Below, one piece after another: positions 16,287 through 26,285 of a stretch of 64,000 nt of DNA. Below the pieces are notes generated by a model that searched no databases, was not told where the DNA came from, and worked only from the letters and a program-made list of their open reading frames with translations. Each line of letters opens with the position of its first letter. Within the stretch, counting starts at the first letter, position 1. Source of the stretch: Streptomyces avicenniae (GTDB lineage Bacteria > Actinomycetota > Actinomycetes > Streptomycetales > Streptomycetaceae); NCBI RefSeq assembly GCF_000719135.1, contig NZ_JOEK01000013.1, forward strand, positions 62,001 through 126,000, in the 5' to 3' direction. The translations under genes and the position numbers were made by a program.

Positions 16287-18646
16287 GCGCGGGCCTCGCG
16301 GGACGCGACCGCGCCGACACCCGCCCGGGCGGCGCGCACGGCCCCCAGGGCCCGCGCGGCGGCGGCTCCACGAGCTGGCGGCGCGACCTCGGGATCGGCG
16401 CGCGGTTCGCCCTGGCGAGCGGCAGGTCCGGCCGGGTCAGGACGGTCCTGACCGCCGTCGGGGTCGGCCTCGGCGTCGCGGTCCTGCTGCTGGCCGCGTC
16501 CGTGCCCGCGATGCTCACCGCGCGCACCGACCGGAGCGACGCGCGGCAGATCGTCTGGAACGACGGCCCCACGCCCGGCCAGGACGCCTTCCGCTTCACC
16601 GGCGCGGACACGACCTACCGCGGTCAGGACATCGGCGGCTACTGGGTCCAGCCCGAGGCGGGCGCCGACACCACCGCGCCGCCGCCCCCGGGCACCGACC
16701 GCTGGCCCGCCCCCGGCGAACTGTTCGTCTCCCCGGCCCTCGACCGCCTCCTCGACTCGGACGACGGCGCGCTGCTCGCCGAGCGCCTGAGCGGCGAACG
16801 CGTCGGCAGCATCGGGCAGGAAGGGCTCGTCGGCTCGGGCGAGCTGTACTTCTACGCGGGCACGGACGACCTCCCCGCCGACAGCCCCCGGAGCGTCGCG
16901 TGGGGGGTGAGCACGCGGGGCGAGGCCATCGGGCCGACGCTGACCCTGCTCATCCTCATCGTCTGCGTCGTCCTGCTGATGCCGGTCGCCGTGTTCATCG
17001 GCACGGCGGTGCGCTTCGGCGGCGAACGCCGCGACCGGCGGCTCGCCGCCCTGCGCCTCGTCGGCGCCGACACGGCGATGACGCGCCGGGTGGCCGCGGG
17101 CGAGGCGCTGACCGGCGCCGTGCTCGGCCTGCTCTTCGGCGTCGCCCTCTTCTTCCTCGGCCGTCAGTTCCTGGGCGGCATCACCTTCCGGGGCGAGAGC
17201 GGATACCCGTCCGACATCGTGCCCTCACCGGCGCTCGCGCTGGTGATCGCCCTGGCCGTGCCCGTGTCGGCCGTCGTCGTGACCCTCCTCGCGCTGCGCG
17301 GCGTCGTGATCGAGCCGCTGGGCGTCGTACGGGAGGCCGCGGGACGCCCGCGGCGGCTCGGCTGGCGGCTGGTGCCCGGCGTGCTCGGCCTGCTGCTGCT
17401 CGCGCCGCTGGCCGTCACCTACCAGGCGGCGGACGACCTGACCCTCGTCCAGGCCGCGGTCGGTGTCGTGGCGCTGCTCGTCGGCGTGACCGTCGTCCTG
17501 CCCTGGCTCGTCGAACGGGTCGTCGCCCGGCTGCACCGCGGCCCGGTCTCCTGGCAGTTGGCGGTGCGCCGCCTCCAGCTGAGCAGCGGCCCGGCGGCGC
17601 GGGCGGTCAGCGGGATCACCGTCGCGGTCGCGGGCGCCACCGCGCTGTCCATGCTGCTGTCCGGCGTCGAGGACGAGCAGACGTTCGACACGGGCCAGGA
17701 TCCGAGCCGGGCTCAGTACGAGGTCGTCGCGTACGGCCTCGACACCGCCGCCTCGCGGCGGCTCGTGTCGGACGTCGGCGGGCAGCCAGGCGTGGACGCG
17801 ACGCTCGGCTCGGTCAACGCGTGGGGTGTCGAGACCGACGCCGGGATGTTCGACTTCCAGATCGCGGACTGCGCCGCCCTGCGGGAAGTGGTGGAGACCG
17901 ACTCGTGCGAGCCGGGGGACGTCTTCCTCACCGAGACGGGCCGTCCGGGTGGGGGGCCCGAGCATCCCGATCCCGGCCAGGAGCTGCACTTCACCGGCGA
18001 GCAGGGGAGCTGGACCGTCCCGGCGGACGCGCGGGTCGTGCCGCCGCGCCTCGACCCGAGCGGCGTGGAGAGCTCCGGCGTCTTCGCCACGCCCGAGGCG
18101 CTCGACCAGGGCACGCTGCCCGACGTGATCACCCGCGTCCTCGTGCGCGTCGATCCGGGCGAGCCGGACGCCGTCGAACGGATCAGGAACGTGGCGTGGG
18201 GCTACGGCTTCGACACCGCCATCTGGAACATGCAGTCCCAGCGGACGTCCGAGGAGTTCCAGCGCATCGAGCGCGGCCTGCTCGTCGGGGCGACCGGCAT
18301 CATGCTGATCATCGGCCTGAGCATGGTCGTCTCCACCGTCGAGCAACTGCGGGAGCGCAAGCGCCTGTTGTCCGTCCTCGTCGCCTTCGGCACGCGCCGC
18401 CGCACGCTGGGCGTCTCGGTGCTGTGGCAGTCGGCCGTGCCTGTGGTGCTCGGCCTCGCGCTCGCCTCCCTCGTGGGCACCGTGCTCGGCGGGCTGCTGC
18501 TCGCGATGGTGGACGTGCCGGTGGGCAGTTGGTTCGTCTTCTGGCCCATGGCGATGGCGGGCGCGGGGGTCATCGCCATGGTGACGTTCGCGAGCCTGCC
18601 GCCGCTGTGGCGGCTGATGCGGGCGGACGGCCTGCGCACGGAGTGA
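16283..18646 (+). CDS. FtsX-like ABC transporter permease
   Basis: A permease of 787 aa. After a 30-residue Gly/Arg-rich N-terminus and TM1 (about 48-70) there is an extracytoplasmic domain. A cluster of three helices (about 215-330) follows, two further helices (about 350-420), a second extracytoplasmic domain (about 430-660), and a final FtsX cluster (about 670-780) with IMLIIGLSMVVSTVEQLRERKRLLSVLVAFGTRRRTL. Two FtsX units on one chain match permeases that work with MacB-type ATPases. It starts by GTGA overlap with the ATPase gene; a strong bidirectional terminator follows. Confidence 0.9.
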   Translation: MSAGLAGRDRADTRPGGAHGPQGPRGGGSTSWRRDLGIGARFALASGRSGRVRTVLTAVGVGLGVAVLLLAASVPAMLTARTDRSDARQIVWNDGPTPGQDAFRFTGADTTYRGQDIGGYWVQPEAGADTTAPPPPGTDRWPAPGELFVSPALDRLLDSDDGALLAERLSGERVGSIGQEGLVGSGELYFYAGTDDLPADSPRSVAWGVSTRGEAIGPTLTLLILIVCVVLLMPVAVFIGTAVRFGGERRDRRLAALRLVGADTAMTRRVAAGEALTGAVLGLLFGVALFFLGRQFLGGITFRGESGYPSDIVPSPALALVIALAVPVSAVVVTLLALRGVVIEPLGVVREAAGRPRRLGWRLVPGVLGLLLLAPLAVTYQAADDLTLVQAAVGVVALLVGVTVVLPWLVERVVARLHRGPVSWQLAVRRLQLSSGPAARAVSGITVAVAGATALSMLLSGVEDEQTFDTGQDPSRAQYEVVAYGLDTAASRRLVSDVGGQPGVDATLGSVNAWGVETDAGMFDFQIADCAALREVVETDSCEPGDVFLTETGRPGGGPEHPDPGQELHFTGEQGSWTVPADARVVPPRLDPSGVESSGVFATPEALDQGTLPDVITRVLVRVDPGEPDAVERIRNVAWGYGFDTAIWNMQSQRTSEEFQRIERGLLVGATGIMLIIGLSMVVSTVEQLRERKRLLSVLVAFGTRRRTLGVSVLWQSAVPVVLGLALASLVGTVLGGLLLAMVDVPVGSWFVFWPMAMAGAGVIAMVTFASLPPLWRLMRADGLRTE

Positions 18647-18651
18647 CACGC

Positions 18652-18698
18652 CGTCCCGCCCCGGCCGGGCCCCCGCGGATCCGGCCGGGGCGGGGACG
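18652..18698. terminator. Bidirectional terminator between convergent genes
   Basis: A 17-bp stem with one bulge, CGTCCCGCCCCGGCCGG / CCGGCCGGGGCGGGGACG, starting 5 bp after the permease stop and 15 bp before the stop of the minus-strand gene. Confidence 0.8.
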
Positions 18699-18713
18699 AC
18701 GGGCGCCCGCCCT

Positions 18714-20495
18714 TCAGCGGGCGTCCGCGGGCTGCGGCGCGGCGGCCGTGCGCAGCCACACGTCGAGCGACCGCCGCAGCCGCCGCGCGTCGGCGCGCAC
18801 CATCGCGACCTCGTGCCACGTCATCGCCTGGTCGTGCATCGCGAGCAGGCGCTCGTACTCGCTGCGCAGCCGCTGCAAGGCGCGCAGCCTGACGGGGTCG
18901 TGCGGAGAGGCGATGTGTCCGAGGTCGTCGCCCAGGGCCACCAGGTCGCGCCACACCGCGAGCGCCGCGACATCGGCCCGCTCCTGCTCCTCGCGCGCCT
19001 GGCCCACGGGCAGGCGGGTGAGCCGCCGCCGCCACTTGGCCGTGGCGCGTATGCGGCGCCTGCGGCGCGTGGCGTTGGCGGCGATCAGCGGTCCCAGCCA
19101 CAGCAGGGCTATGCCCAGCGCCACGAGGAGGTAGATCCGCAACTGCCCCGTGTCGCCCACCGCGTCGGGCAGTCCGCCGCCGCCACCACCGCCGTCGTCC
19201 ACCTCGGAGAGCAGTTCCTCCAGCGCGCCCGAGATGGGCGGCGACGCGCCGAACGTCCACTGCGTCGCCTCCACGAAGGACGCCTGGCCCGTCGCCGAGG
19301 TGTTCGACAAGTACCCGCCCACCTCGGAGCTGAGGGTCCACACCACCACATCGGTGCCCGGCTCGTCGCTGCCGTCGCTCTCCGGGACGAACAGCCGCGC
19401 CAGATCCCCCGAGTCGGCGTCGGGCAGGGTGCCGCCGAGACGCAGCTCCAGCACCTCCTCCGGCATGAACGCCGCCCGCGCCGACGGGCACGCCTCCCGC
19501 AGGCGCTCCCGCAGCGCGTCCACCTCCGCCGCAGTCGTCTCGCCGTCCGACACGCCTGGATGGACGTACACGGGGTCGTCCACGAGCGCCTGCCGCGCCA
19601 GTTCGACCGGGTCGGGCCCGAGCAGCGCCGCCAGCAGCGCCATCCGCTGGGGCAGCACCTCGGGCGGCACGTCCCCGGCGCCTATGCCGCCGACCGTGCT
19701 CTCCACGTCGTCCACGCCGAACGGCGCCTCGCCCCCGGTGGCCCCCGCCACCGAGAACTCCTCGCTCTCCCAACGCAGCAGCACCGCCGTCCCGTCCGCG
19801 GGCAGCTCACCGAACAGCGCGTCCTGCGTGTCCGCGTCGGAACCGCCCAGGGCCGTCACGACCGCCACCCGCACCGGCGTCTCGACGTCGGCGTACACCT
19901 CCCGGAGCCACTCAGCCGTGACGTCGGGGAACACGTCGGTCACCGCCGGGTCCACGAAGAACGGCGCGTCGTCCGAGAGCGCGAACACGTCGGGCGACAG
20001 GTCGCCGTCCAGGGCGTCGGGCAGGCTCAGGAGGAAGTTCCCCGAGCCCGAGCCGAGGTGGTCGTTGTACTCCTCGTAGACCTGCTCGTACGTCACGTCC
20101 CCGCCCAGCACGGCCCGTTGGTGCGCCGTGGTGGGGTAGTCGGAGGTCGGGTCGTCCGTCTCGCTGTAGACGAGGTAGACCCCGGGCTCGCCCACAGCGG
20201 CGGCGAACTGCTGCGCCGCCGCGTCGTCCTCGCCCAGTTCCTCGGTGACCATGGCGACACGTATGGACGTCTCCGCGCGCGCGTACCGCGCCCTGACGAG
20301 GTCGAGCAGCGTCTCGGGCGCGCCCTCGAACCCCTCGGCCACCCACACCCCTGACCCGTCGGCCAGCGCCTCCGCCGCCTCGTCGAGCTGACCCACCGCG
20401 TGCGCCGGGGGAGCGGTCAGCAGACCGAACGCCAGCACCGGGGCGAGCAACGCGGCCAGCAGCCCCGCGGCACGCCCCCCTGTCCGCCTCCCCAT
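18714..20495 (-). CDS. Secreted, C-terminally membrane-anchored hypothetical protein (593 aa)
   Basis: Not a family I recognise. It has a Sec signal peptide (residues 1-33, ending AHA-V) and a large acidic extracytoplasmic region (about 34-450) that seems to contain two related halves, each with a sequence like WVAEGF...ALDG or VDPAVTDVFPD. A Gly-rich linker and one membrane helix (about 455-475) follow, then a basic cytoplasmic tail of about 110 aa with predicted helices. Repeated patterns such as TSIRVAMVTEELG and TPVRVAVVTALGG suggest a duplicated alpha/beta domain. The start is ATG 20495 with GAGGGGGG 6 nt upstream. It is divergent from a soluble Ser/Thr kinase gene, so a regulatory link is possible but unproven. 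Confidence 0.75.
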   Translation of the reverse strand: MGRRTGGRAAGLLAALLAPVLAFGLLTAPPAHAVGQLDEAAEALADGSGVWVAEGFEGAPETLLDLVRARYARAETSIRVAMVTEELGEDDAAAQQFAAAVGEPGVYLVYSETDDPTSDYPTTAHQRAVLGGDVTYEQVYEEYNDHLGSGSGNFLLSLPDALDGDLSPDVFALSDDAPFFVDPAVTDVFPDVTAEWLREVYADVETPVRVAVVTALGGSDADTQDALFGELPADGTAVLLRWESEEFSVAGATGGEAPFGVDDVESTVGGIGAGDVPPEVLPQRMALLAALLGPDPVELARQALVDDPVYVHPGVSDGETTAAEVDALRERLREACPSARAAFMPEEVLELRLGGTLPDADSGDLARLFVPESDGSDEPGTDVVVWTLSSEVGGYLSNTSATGQASFVEATQWTFGASPPISGALEELLSEVDDGGGGGGGLPDAVGDTGQLRIYLLVALGIALLWLGPLIAANATRRRRRIRATAKWRRRLTRLPVGQAREEQERADVAALAVWRDLVALGDDLGHIASPHDPVRLRALQRLRSEYERLLAMHDQAMTWHEVAMVRADARRLRRSLDVWLRTAAAPQPADAR

Positions 20496-20531
20496 CGCGA
20501 ACCCCCCTCACCCGTCGCCGATCGCTGTGGA

Positions 20532-20537
20532 ATCCTA
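20532..20537 (-). promoter_or_regulatory. Candidate -10 element for the 593-aa membrane protein gene
   Basis: On the minus strand this reads TAGGAT, 36 bp before ATG 20495, with a GAGGGGGG ribosome binding site in between. Confidence 0.4.
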
Positions 20538-20664
20538 AGCCGCGCCACTGACAGCGGAACCCGCCCCGCGCGAGATCACCGCCGACGTGCCGACAGACGA
20601 CAGCCACGCACGTTCGACGCCGCTCACCGGGACGGTGACACAAGCGGGTTCGGGGGACACCACC

Positions 20665-22068
20665 ATGGTCGCGACCGGCGACGTACTCGATGGCCGCTAC
20701 CGGCTCGTCCGCAAGCTCGGCGAGGGCGGCATGGGCCAGGTCTGGCACGCGCACGACGAGCGGCTGCGGCGCGACGTCGCCGTCAAGACGGCCACGGACG
20801 GCGGCGCGACCGACGACCTCGTCGCCCGCCTGGAGCGCGAGGCCCTCGCCATCGCCCGCCTCGCGCACCCCCACATCGTCACCGTCCACGACCTGTTCAC
20901 CGGCGCCCTCGACGGGCGTCCGACCGTCTTCCTCGTCATGGAGATGGTCCCCGGCCGCTCCCTCGACCGGCACCTCGCCCAGGACCCGCCGCCCCTGCCG
21001 ACCGCCCTGGAGTGGGCCGCCCAGATAGCCGACGCGCTCTCCGCCGCGCACGCGCCCGGCGTCGGCATCGTGCACCGTGACCTGAAACCGGCCAATGTCA
21101 TGGTGATCCACAACCGGGTCAAACTGCTCGATTTCGGCATCGCGCGGTTCGCCGAAGGGCTCAGCGACCGCCACCGCAGCTCCCTGACCGCCACCGGCGC
21201 CGCGATCGGCACCCCCGACTACATGGCGCCTGAGCAGTGCCTCGGCGACCCGGTGGACGCGCGCACCGACCTCTACGCGCTGGGCTGCGTCCTCTACCTG
21301 ATGCTCACCGGCCGCACGGTCTTCCCGCCGGGCGGCACCGTGATGCAGGTCCTCTACCGCCAGGTGCACCAGGCGCCGCAGCCCCTCCACGAGGTACGCG
21401 ACGGCATCCCCGCCGACGTCGAGGCCCTGGTGCTCCGGCTGCTGGCCAAGGACCCCGGCGAACGCCCGGCCCACGCCACGACCGTCCGCGACCACCTGCG
21501 CGAGCTGGCCGCACGCCACGGCGCGGGCCCGTCCCACGACACCCCGACGCGCGACCTGCTGCACGACGGGCCCACCCCGGCGCCCGACCCCCGTACACCC
21601 TCCGCCGACGCCCCTCCCACCGGCCCGCCCGAGGACGCCCGCCCCACCTCCGCCCGCACGCGCGACCCGCGCACCGCGCCCCCCGTCACCCCGCAGCCCA
21701 CGCCCGACACCGGCGCCCACCCCCGGACGCCGCGCACAGGACCGTCCGCCTCCGGGGCACAGGACCCGCGCCCGCTGCGCCGCAGCCCCCTCCGCCACGC
21801 CCCCGGCGAGGCCACCACCCTGCGCGACCGCATCACCGCCGCGGAGGCCGCCGAGTCCCCCGCCGAGTGGGTCGCGCTCATCCCCGACCTGGCCCGCTAC
21901 TTCGGCCCCGACGGCTGGCCGACGGAACGCGCCTGCGTACGCCTCGGGCAGCTCGACCCCACCGGCACGGCCCGCGCCGTCGCCGAGCAGCTGCGCCGCG
22001 AGCACGGGGCCGGACGCACCCGTCGCGCCCGCAAGGCCCTGAAGGGGAAGCGCATCACTCTCGGCTGA
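20665..22068 (+). CDS. Soluble Ser/Thr protein kinase
   Basis: A Hanks-type kinase of 467 aa without a membrane helix. The catalytic domain (about 12-275) has GEGGMG at 19-24, Lys41 in [23 protein letters not shown] and the PDYMAPEQ segment. A Pro/Thr-rich linker of about 100 aa follows. A small C-terminal helical domain includes [28 protein letters not shown], and the basic tail is [11 protein letters not shown]. Start ATG 20665 follows GGGGGA at 7 nt and fits the usual [15 protein letters not shown] opening; GTG 20587 would add 26 residues of low-complexity sequence. It ends 24 bp before fumC, which appears to have its own leaderless promoter. Confidence 0.92.
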   Translation: MVATGDVLDGRYRLVRKLGEGGMGQVWHAHDERLRRDVAVKTATDGGATDDLVARLEREALAIARLAHPHIVTVHDLFTGALDGRPTVFLVMEMVPGRSLDRHLAQDPPPLPTALEWAAQIADALSAAHAPGVGIVHRDLKPANVMVIHNRVKLLDFGIARFAEGLSDRHRSSLTATGAAIGTPDYMAPEQCLGDPVDARTDLYALGCVLYLMLTGRTVFPPGGTVMQVLYRQVHQAPQPLHEVRDGIPADVEALVLRLLAKDPGERPAHATTVRDHLRELAARHGAGPSHDTPTRDLLHDGPTPAPDPRTPSADAPPTGPPEDARPTSARTRDPRTAPPVTPQPTPDTGAHPRTPRTGPSASGAQDPRPLRRSPLRHAPGEATTLRDRITAAEAAESPAEWVALIPDLARYFGPDGWPTERACVRLGQLDPTGTARAVAEQLRREHGAGRTRRARKALKGKRITLG

Positions 22069-22079
22069 ACCCCTCCCGG

Positions 22080-22085
22080 TAGATT
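22080..22085 (+). promoter_or_regulatory. Leaderless -10 element of fumC
   Basis: TAGATT ends 7 nt before ATG 22093, and no ribosome binding site precedes the start. Geometry indicates transcription beginning at the start codon. Confidence 0.5.
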
Positions 22086-22092
22086 CGTGCCC

Positions 22093-23487
22093 ATGAGTGG
22101 TAGCAACGAATTCCGCATCGAGCACGACTCCATGGGCGAGGTGCGGGTCCCGGCGGACGCGAAGTGGCGTGCGCAGACCCAGCGGGCCGTGGAGAACTTC
22201 CCCATCTCCGGTCAGGGCATCGAGCGCGCGCACATCGCCGCCCTCGCCCGGATCAAGGCCGCCGCGGCGACCGTCAACGCCGAGCTGGGCGTCATCGACA
22301 AGGACATGGCCGAGGCCATCGCCGCCGCCGCCGGTGAGGTCGCCGAGGGCGGCTGGGACGCGCACTTCCCGGTCGATGTCTTCCAGACCGGCTCGGGCAC
22401 CTCCTCGAACATGAACACCAACGAGGTGCTGGCCAGCCTCGCCACCGAGCGCCTCGGCCGCCCGGTCCACCCCAACGACCACGTCAACGCCAGCCAGTCG
22501 TCCAACGACGTCTTCCCCTCCTCCATCCACATCGCCGCCACCGGCTCCGTCACCGGCGAGCTGATCCCCGCCCTGGCGCATCTCGCCGAGGCGCTGGAGC
22601 GCAAGGGCGCCGAGTTCGCCGGGATCGTGAAGTCGGGCCGCACGCACCTGATGGACGCGACGCCCGTCACCCTGGGCCAGGAGTTCGACGGTTACGCGGC
22701 CCAGATCCGCTACGGCATCGAGCGGCTGAACGCCTCCCTGCCGCGCCTCGCCGAACTGCCCCTCGGCGGCACCGCCGTCGGCACCGGCATCAACACCCCG
22801 CCCGGCTTCTCCGCGGCCGTCATCGCCGAGGTCGCCCGCGTCACCGGCCTGCCGCTGACCGAGGCCCGCGACCACTTCGAGGCCCAGGGCGCGCGCGACG
22901 GCCTGGTGGAGACGTCGGGCCAGCTGCGGACCATCGCCGTCTCGCTCACCAAGATCTGCAACGACCTGCGCTGGATGTCCTCGGGCCCGCGCACCGGCCT
23001 CGCCGAGATCGCCCTGCCCGACCTCCAGCCGGGCTCCTCGATCATGCCCGGCAAGGTCAACCCGGTCATCCCCGAGGCCGTCCTCATGGTCGCCGCGCAG
23101 GTCATCGGCAACGACGTGACCGTCACCACGGCGGGCGCCGCGGGCAACTTCGAACTGAACGTCATGCTGCCGGTCATCGCGAAGAACCTGCTGGAGTCGA
23201 TCCGCCTGCTGGGCAACGCCTCCCGCCTCCTCGCCGACCGCACGGTGGACGGCATCACCGCGGACGCCGAGCGCGCCCGCGAGTACGCCGAGTCCTCCCC
23301 GTCCGTCGTCACGCCCCTCAACCGTTACATCGGGTACGAGGAGGCCGCGAAGGTCGCCAAGCGCGCCCTGAAGGAGCGCAAGACCATCCGCGAGGCCGTC
23401 CTCGACGGCGGGTACGTCGAGCGCGGCGACCTCACCCTCGAACAGCTGGACGAGGCGTTGGACGTCCTCAGCATGACGCGCCCCTGA
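22093..23487 (+). CDS. fumC: Fumarate hydratase, class II
   Basis: Class II fumarase (464 aa) converting fumarate and water to L-malate in the TCA cycle; a homotetrameric iron-independent enzyme. Substrate-binding segments are all present: [44 protein letters not shown] with the catalytic His, and the signature loop [12 protein letters not shown] with the catalytic Ser. The C-terminal domain ([10 protein letters not shown]) is typical of FumC rather than aspartase or argininosuccinate lyase. ATG 22093 is preceded at 7 nt by TAGATT, so it is probably leaderless; GTG 22087 would add two residues. In S. coelicolor and M. tuberculosis fumC and glpX are also near each other. Confidence 0.96.
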   Translation: MSGSNEFRIEHDSMGEVRVPADAKWRAQTQRAVENFPISGQGIERAHIAALARIKAAAATVNAELGVIDKDMAEAIAAAAGEVAEGGWDAHFPVDVFQTGSGTSSNMNTNEVLASLATERLGRPVHPNDHVNASQSSNDVFPSSIHIAATGSVTGELIPALAHLAEALERKGAEFAGIVKSGRTHLMDATPVTLGQEFDGYAAQIRYGIERLNASLPRLAELPLGGTAVGTGINTPPGFSAAVIAEVARVTGLPLTEARDHFEAQGARDGLVETSGQLRTIAVSLTKICNDLRWMSSGPRTGLAEIALPDLQPGSSIMPGKVNPVIPEAVLMVAAQVIGNDVTVTTAGAAGNFELNVMLPVIAKNLLESIRLLGNASRLLADRTVDGITADAERAREYAESSPSVVTPLNRYIGYEEAAKVAKRALKERKTIREAVLDGGYVERGDLTLEQLDEALDVLSMTRP

Positions 23488-23531
23488 CGTACTTCTCGGC
23501 CGGATGCGCCCGCTGTCCGTGTCGTCACCCA

Positions 23532-23537
23532 TACCAT
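23532..23537 (+). promoter_or_regulatory. Leaderless -10 element of the DUF402 gene
   Basis: TACCAT ends 6 nt before ATG 23544, and no ribosome binding site is visible. Confidence 0.45.
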
Positions 23538-23543
23538 GTGTAG

Positions 23544-24275
23544 ATGACAAGGGGAACTGACGGGAACGGCGGTGCGCATCCGTGGCGACCCGGTGACCAC
23601 ATCCTGTGGCGCTACCGCGCCAACGGCGCGGGCGGCACCGCCGGGCAGTTCCACATCTGCCGTCCCGTGACCGTCGTCCAGGACACCCCCGACCTGCTCG
23701 CCGTGTGGCTCGCACCCGGCACCGAGTGCATAAAGCCCCAGCTGGCCGACGGCACGCCGATCCACCTGGAGCCGCTGGCCACGCGCTACACCAAGCCCCG
23801 CACGACCGTGCGCTCCCGCTGGTTCGGCGCCGGGGTCCTCAAGCTGGCCGGACCGGACGAGCCGTGGTCCGTCTGGCTCTTCTGGGACCGCGGCTGGCGC
23901 TTCAAGAACTGGTACCTGAACCTGGAGGAGCCGCGGACCCGCTGGCCGGGCGGCATCGACTCCGAGGACCACTTCCTCGACATCGCCGTGTACCCCGACC
24001 GCAGCTGGGAGTGGCGCGACGAGGACGAGTTCGCGCAGGCCAGGAGAGCCGGGCTGCTGGACGCCACGCAGGCCGCCAGGATCGGCGCGGCGGCCCGCGA
24101 GGCCGCCAGGCTCGTCAGCGACTGGGGCCCGCCGTTCTCCGGGAACTGGCCCGCCTGGCGCCCCGATCCACGCTGGCGCACCCCCGCGCTGCCCGACGAC
24201 TGGCACCACACGGGGCCCACGCTCGCGAGCCGTCCACAGGCCCGGCGGATGCCCGATCATCCCCGAGCCTCTTGA
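23544..24275 (+). CDS. DUF402 domain protein (FomD-like)
   Basis: A 243-aa protein with a DUF402 domain (about 95-200). It shows WSVWLFWDRGWRFKNWYLNLEEPRTRW, the strongly conserved GIDSEDHFLDIAVYPDRSWEWRDEDEFAQA, and the acidic residues that bind metal in this family. Characterised members are a nucleoside diphosphatase (Sa1684 type) and FomD, which hydrolyses CMP-phosphonate intermediates, so a phosphohydrolase is likely but the substrate is not known. The N-terminal 95 residues carry HPWRPGDHILWRYR. A leaderless start is likely (TACCAT 6 nt before ATG). Confidence 0.9.
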   Translation: MTRGTDGNGGAHPWRPGDHILWRYRANGAGGTAGQFHICRPVTVVQDTPDLLAVWLAPGTECIKPQLADGTPIHLEPLATRYTKPRTTVRSRWFGAGVLKLAGPDEPWSVWLFWDRGWRFKNWYLNLEEPRTRWPGGIDSEDHFLDIAVYPDRSWEWRDEDEFAQARRAGLLDATQAARIGAAAREAARLVSDWGPPFSGNWPAWRPDPRWRTPALPDDWHHTGPTLASRPQARRMPDHPRAS

Positions 24276-24302
24276 TACCACCCCCCGCGCCGACCGTAGG
24301 AT
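24272..24302 (+). promoter_or_regulatory. Candidate promoter of the SpoIIE-type phosphatase gene
   Basis: TTGATA (24272-24277) and TAGGAT (24297-24302) are separated by 19 bp, giving a leader of about 75 nt before GTG 24386. The -35 hexamer overlaps the DUF402 stop codon. Confidence 0.4.
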
Positions 24303-24385
24303 CGGTCCCCACGACCGCACAACTGCACAACACCCCCATCACGCACCCCAGTTTCCGCAGTGCCAGCCTGGATGGACATCCCCTC

Positions 24386-26239
24386 GTGACGGACCCGACC
24401 TCACCGCAGCCCGTGGCTCGCACGGCGGACGTGACCACGTTCGCCGAGAGCCGGGTGCTGCCGCACGCGCGCTCCGAGTCCGCCCCCGCGGAACATCCGC
24501 CCGTCCGGCCCCTGGCCGGTGAGGGCCTCGGCGGCGGCATGCCGGAGACCGACCGGCTGCGCTTCGTGGGGTCGGCCACGCGCCGCATCGCACGCGGCAT
24601 GGACCTCGACGAGATCGTGCTCGGACTGTGCCGGTCGTCCGTCCCCACCTTCTGCGACGTCATCCTCGTCTACCTGCGGCACCCGCTGCCCGTCGGCGAC
24701 GAGCAGCCGGTCACCCCCTGGGTGCTCAAGCTGCGCCGCAGCGACCGCATCCCCGACCAGCTGAGCTTCGGGGGCAGCCGTCCCGCCGAGAGCACGCAGG
24801 GCCTGCCGCTGCTCGGCGAGCCGGTGCCGCAGGTCGAGGTGCGGGGCAACGGGCCGCTGGCCGAGGTGCTGCGCGGCGTCCGGCCCGTCTTCACGGACTC
24901 GCAGGTGCCGCGCGCCGCCATGCGGGAGCTGACCGGCGCCACGGACCTGCCGGAGGGCCGCCGCGTCCTCGTCGCCCCGCTGCGCGGCAGGCGCCGGGTG
25001 ATCGGCGCGGCCGTCTTCCTGCGCACACCCGACCGCGACGCGTTCGAGCAGGAGGACCTCCAGGTCGCGGCCCAGCTCGCCACCCACTCCGCGCTCGGCG
25101 TGGACAAGGCGGTGCTCTACGGCCGCGAGGCGTCGATCGCCGACGAACTCCAGCGCACGATGCTCCCCGACGACCTGCCGGAGCCCACCGGCGTACGGCT
25201 CGCCAGCCGCTACCTGCCCGCCGCGCAGTCCGCGCGCGTCGGCGGCGACTGGTACGACACGATCCCCCTGCCGGGCAGCCGCGTCGCCCTCGTCGTCGGC
25301 GACGTGATGGGCCACTCGACCACGTCGGCCGCCATCATGGGCCAGCTCCGCACGACCGTGCAGACCCTGGCCGGGCTCGACCTGCCGCCGCAGGAGGTCC
25401 TGCACCACCTCGACGAGCAGGCCCAGCGGCTCGGCACCGACCGGATGGCGACCTGCCTGTACGCCGTCTACGACCCGGTCGCGCACCGCATCAAGGCGGC
25501 CAACGCGGGCCATCCCCCGCCCGTCCTCCTCCACGTGGACGGCTCCACCGAGCTGGTGCAGATGCCGCCCAACGCGCCGATCGGCGTCGGCGGCGTGGAC
25601 TTCGAGACCGTCGAGTTCGACGCCCCGGCGGGCGCCACGCTCGTCCTCTACACGGACGGCCTCGTCGAGTCCCGCACGCGTGACGTGTGGACCGGCGTGG
25701 AGCAGCTGCGCGAGAAGCTCACCGAGATCTCCCGGCTGACCCGCCCGGACGCCGCGCTGCCCCTCGAACCGATGTGCGACGAGATCCTCGACATCGTCGG
25801 CCCCGGCGACCGCGACGACGACATCGCCCTGCTGGCCGCCCGCTTCGAGGGCATCGCGCCCGAGGCGACCGCCGTCCTCGAACTCGACCCGCGCGCCCAG
25901 TCGGTCCGCGAGGCGCGCCGCCTGGTCCGCGAGAGCCTGGCCCGCTGGGACCTGCTGGACATCGAGGACACGGTGGAGCTGCTGGTCAGCGAGGTCGTCA
26001 CCAACGCCGTCCGCTACGCGGAGCGGCCCGTCACCGTCCGGCTGCTGCGTACCGACGTGCTGCGCTGCGAGGTCGGCGACGACGTGCCCCAGCTGCCGCG
26101 GCTGCGCCAGGCGGGCCCGGCCGACGAGGGCGGCCGTGGCCTCTACCTGGTGCAGCGGCTGGCGCGGAACTGGGGCGCGACGCGGCTGAGCACGGGCAAG
26201 GTCGTCTGGTTCGAGATGGCGACGCCCTCGGCGGCCTGA
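24386..26239 (+). CDS. SpoIIE-type PP2C phosphatase with GAF and HATPase (anti-sigma-like) domains
   Basis: A three-domain regulator of 617 aa. A GAF-type sensor (about 55-235) comes first. A SpoIIE-type PP2C phosphatase (about 260-480) shows VGGDWYDTIPL, VVGDVMGHS, NAGHPPPVLL, LYTDGLVES and RDDDIALLA. The C-terminal Bergerat-fold kinase of the RsbW/SpoIIAB type (about 495-617) has LLVSEVVTNAVRYAE and GGRGLYLVQRLA. Such proteins switch partner anti-anti-sigma factors by phosphorylation and dephosphorylation; no STAS partner gene is in this window. Start GTG 24386 follows GGATGGA; the open frame extends upstream through the DUF402 gene but that part is a shadow. Confidence 0.93.
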   Translation: MTDPTSPQPVARTADVTTFAESRVLPHARSESAPAEHPPVRPLAGEGLGGGMPETDRLRFVGSATRRIARGMDLDEIVLGLCRSSVPTFCDVILVYLRHPLPVGDEQPVTPWVLKLRRSDRIPDQLSFGGSRPAESTQGLPLLGEPVPQVEVRGNGPLAEVLRGVRPVFTDSQVPRAAMRELTGATDLPEGRRVLVAPLRGRRRVIGAAVFLRTPDRDAFEQEDLQVAAQLATHSALGVDKAVLYGREASIADELQRTMLPDDLPEPTGVRLASRYLPAAQSARVGGDWYDTIPLPGSRVALVVGDVMGHSTTSAAIMGQLRTTVQTLAGLDLPPQEVLHHLDEQAQRLGTDRMATCLYAVYDPVAHRIKAANAGHPPPVLLHVDGSTELVQMPPNAPIGVGGVDFETVEFDAPAGATLVLYTDGLVESRTRDVWTGVEQLREKLTEISRLTRPDAALPLEPMCDEILDIVGPGDRDDDIALLAARFEGIAPEATAVLELDPRAQSVREARRLVRESLARWDLLDIEDTVELLVSEVVTNAVRYAERPVTVRLLRTDVLRCEVGDDVPQLPRLRQAGPADEGGRGLYLVQRLARNWGATRLSTGKVVWFEMATPSAA

Positions 26240-26242
26240 GCC

Positions 26243-26267
26243 CCGGGCCAGGACGTTCCCGGCCCGG
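26243..26267. terminator. Terminator between convergent genes
   Basis: CCGGGCC / GGCCCGG, a 7-bp stem with an 11-nt loop, between the SpoIIE-type gene (+) and the peroxiredoxin gene (-). Confidence 0.5.
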
Positions 26268-26285
26268 ACGCTCCGGAGGCCCGGC

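Noticed and set aside
23325-24320. 331-aa minus-strand frame opposite the DUF402 gene
   Set aside because: Shadow; the plus-strand frame has the DUF402 motif and a leaderless promoter.
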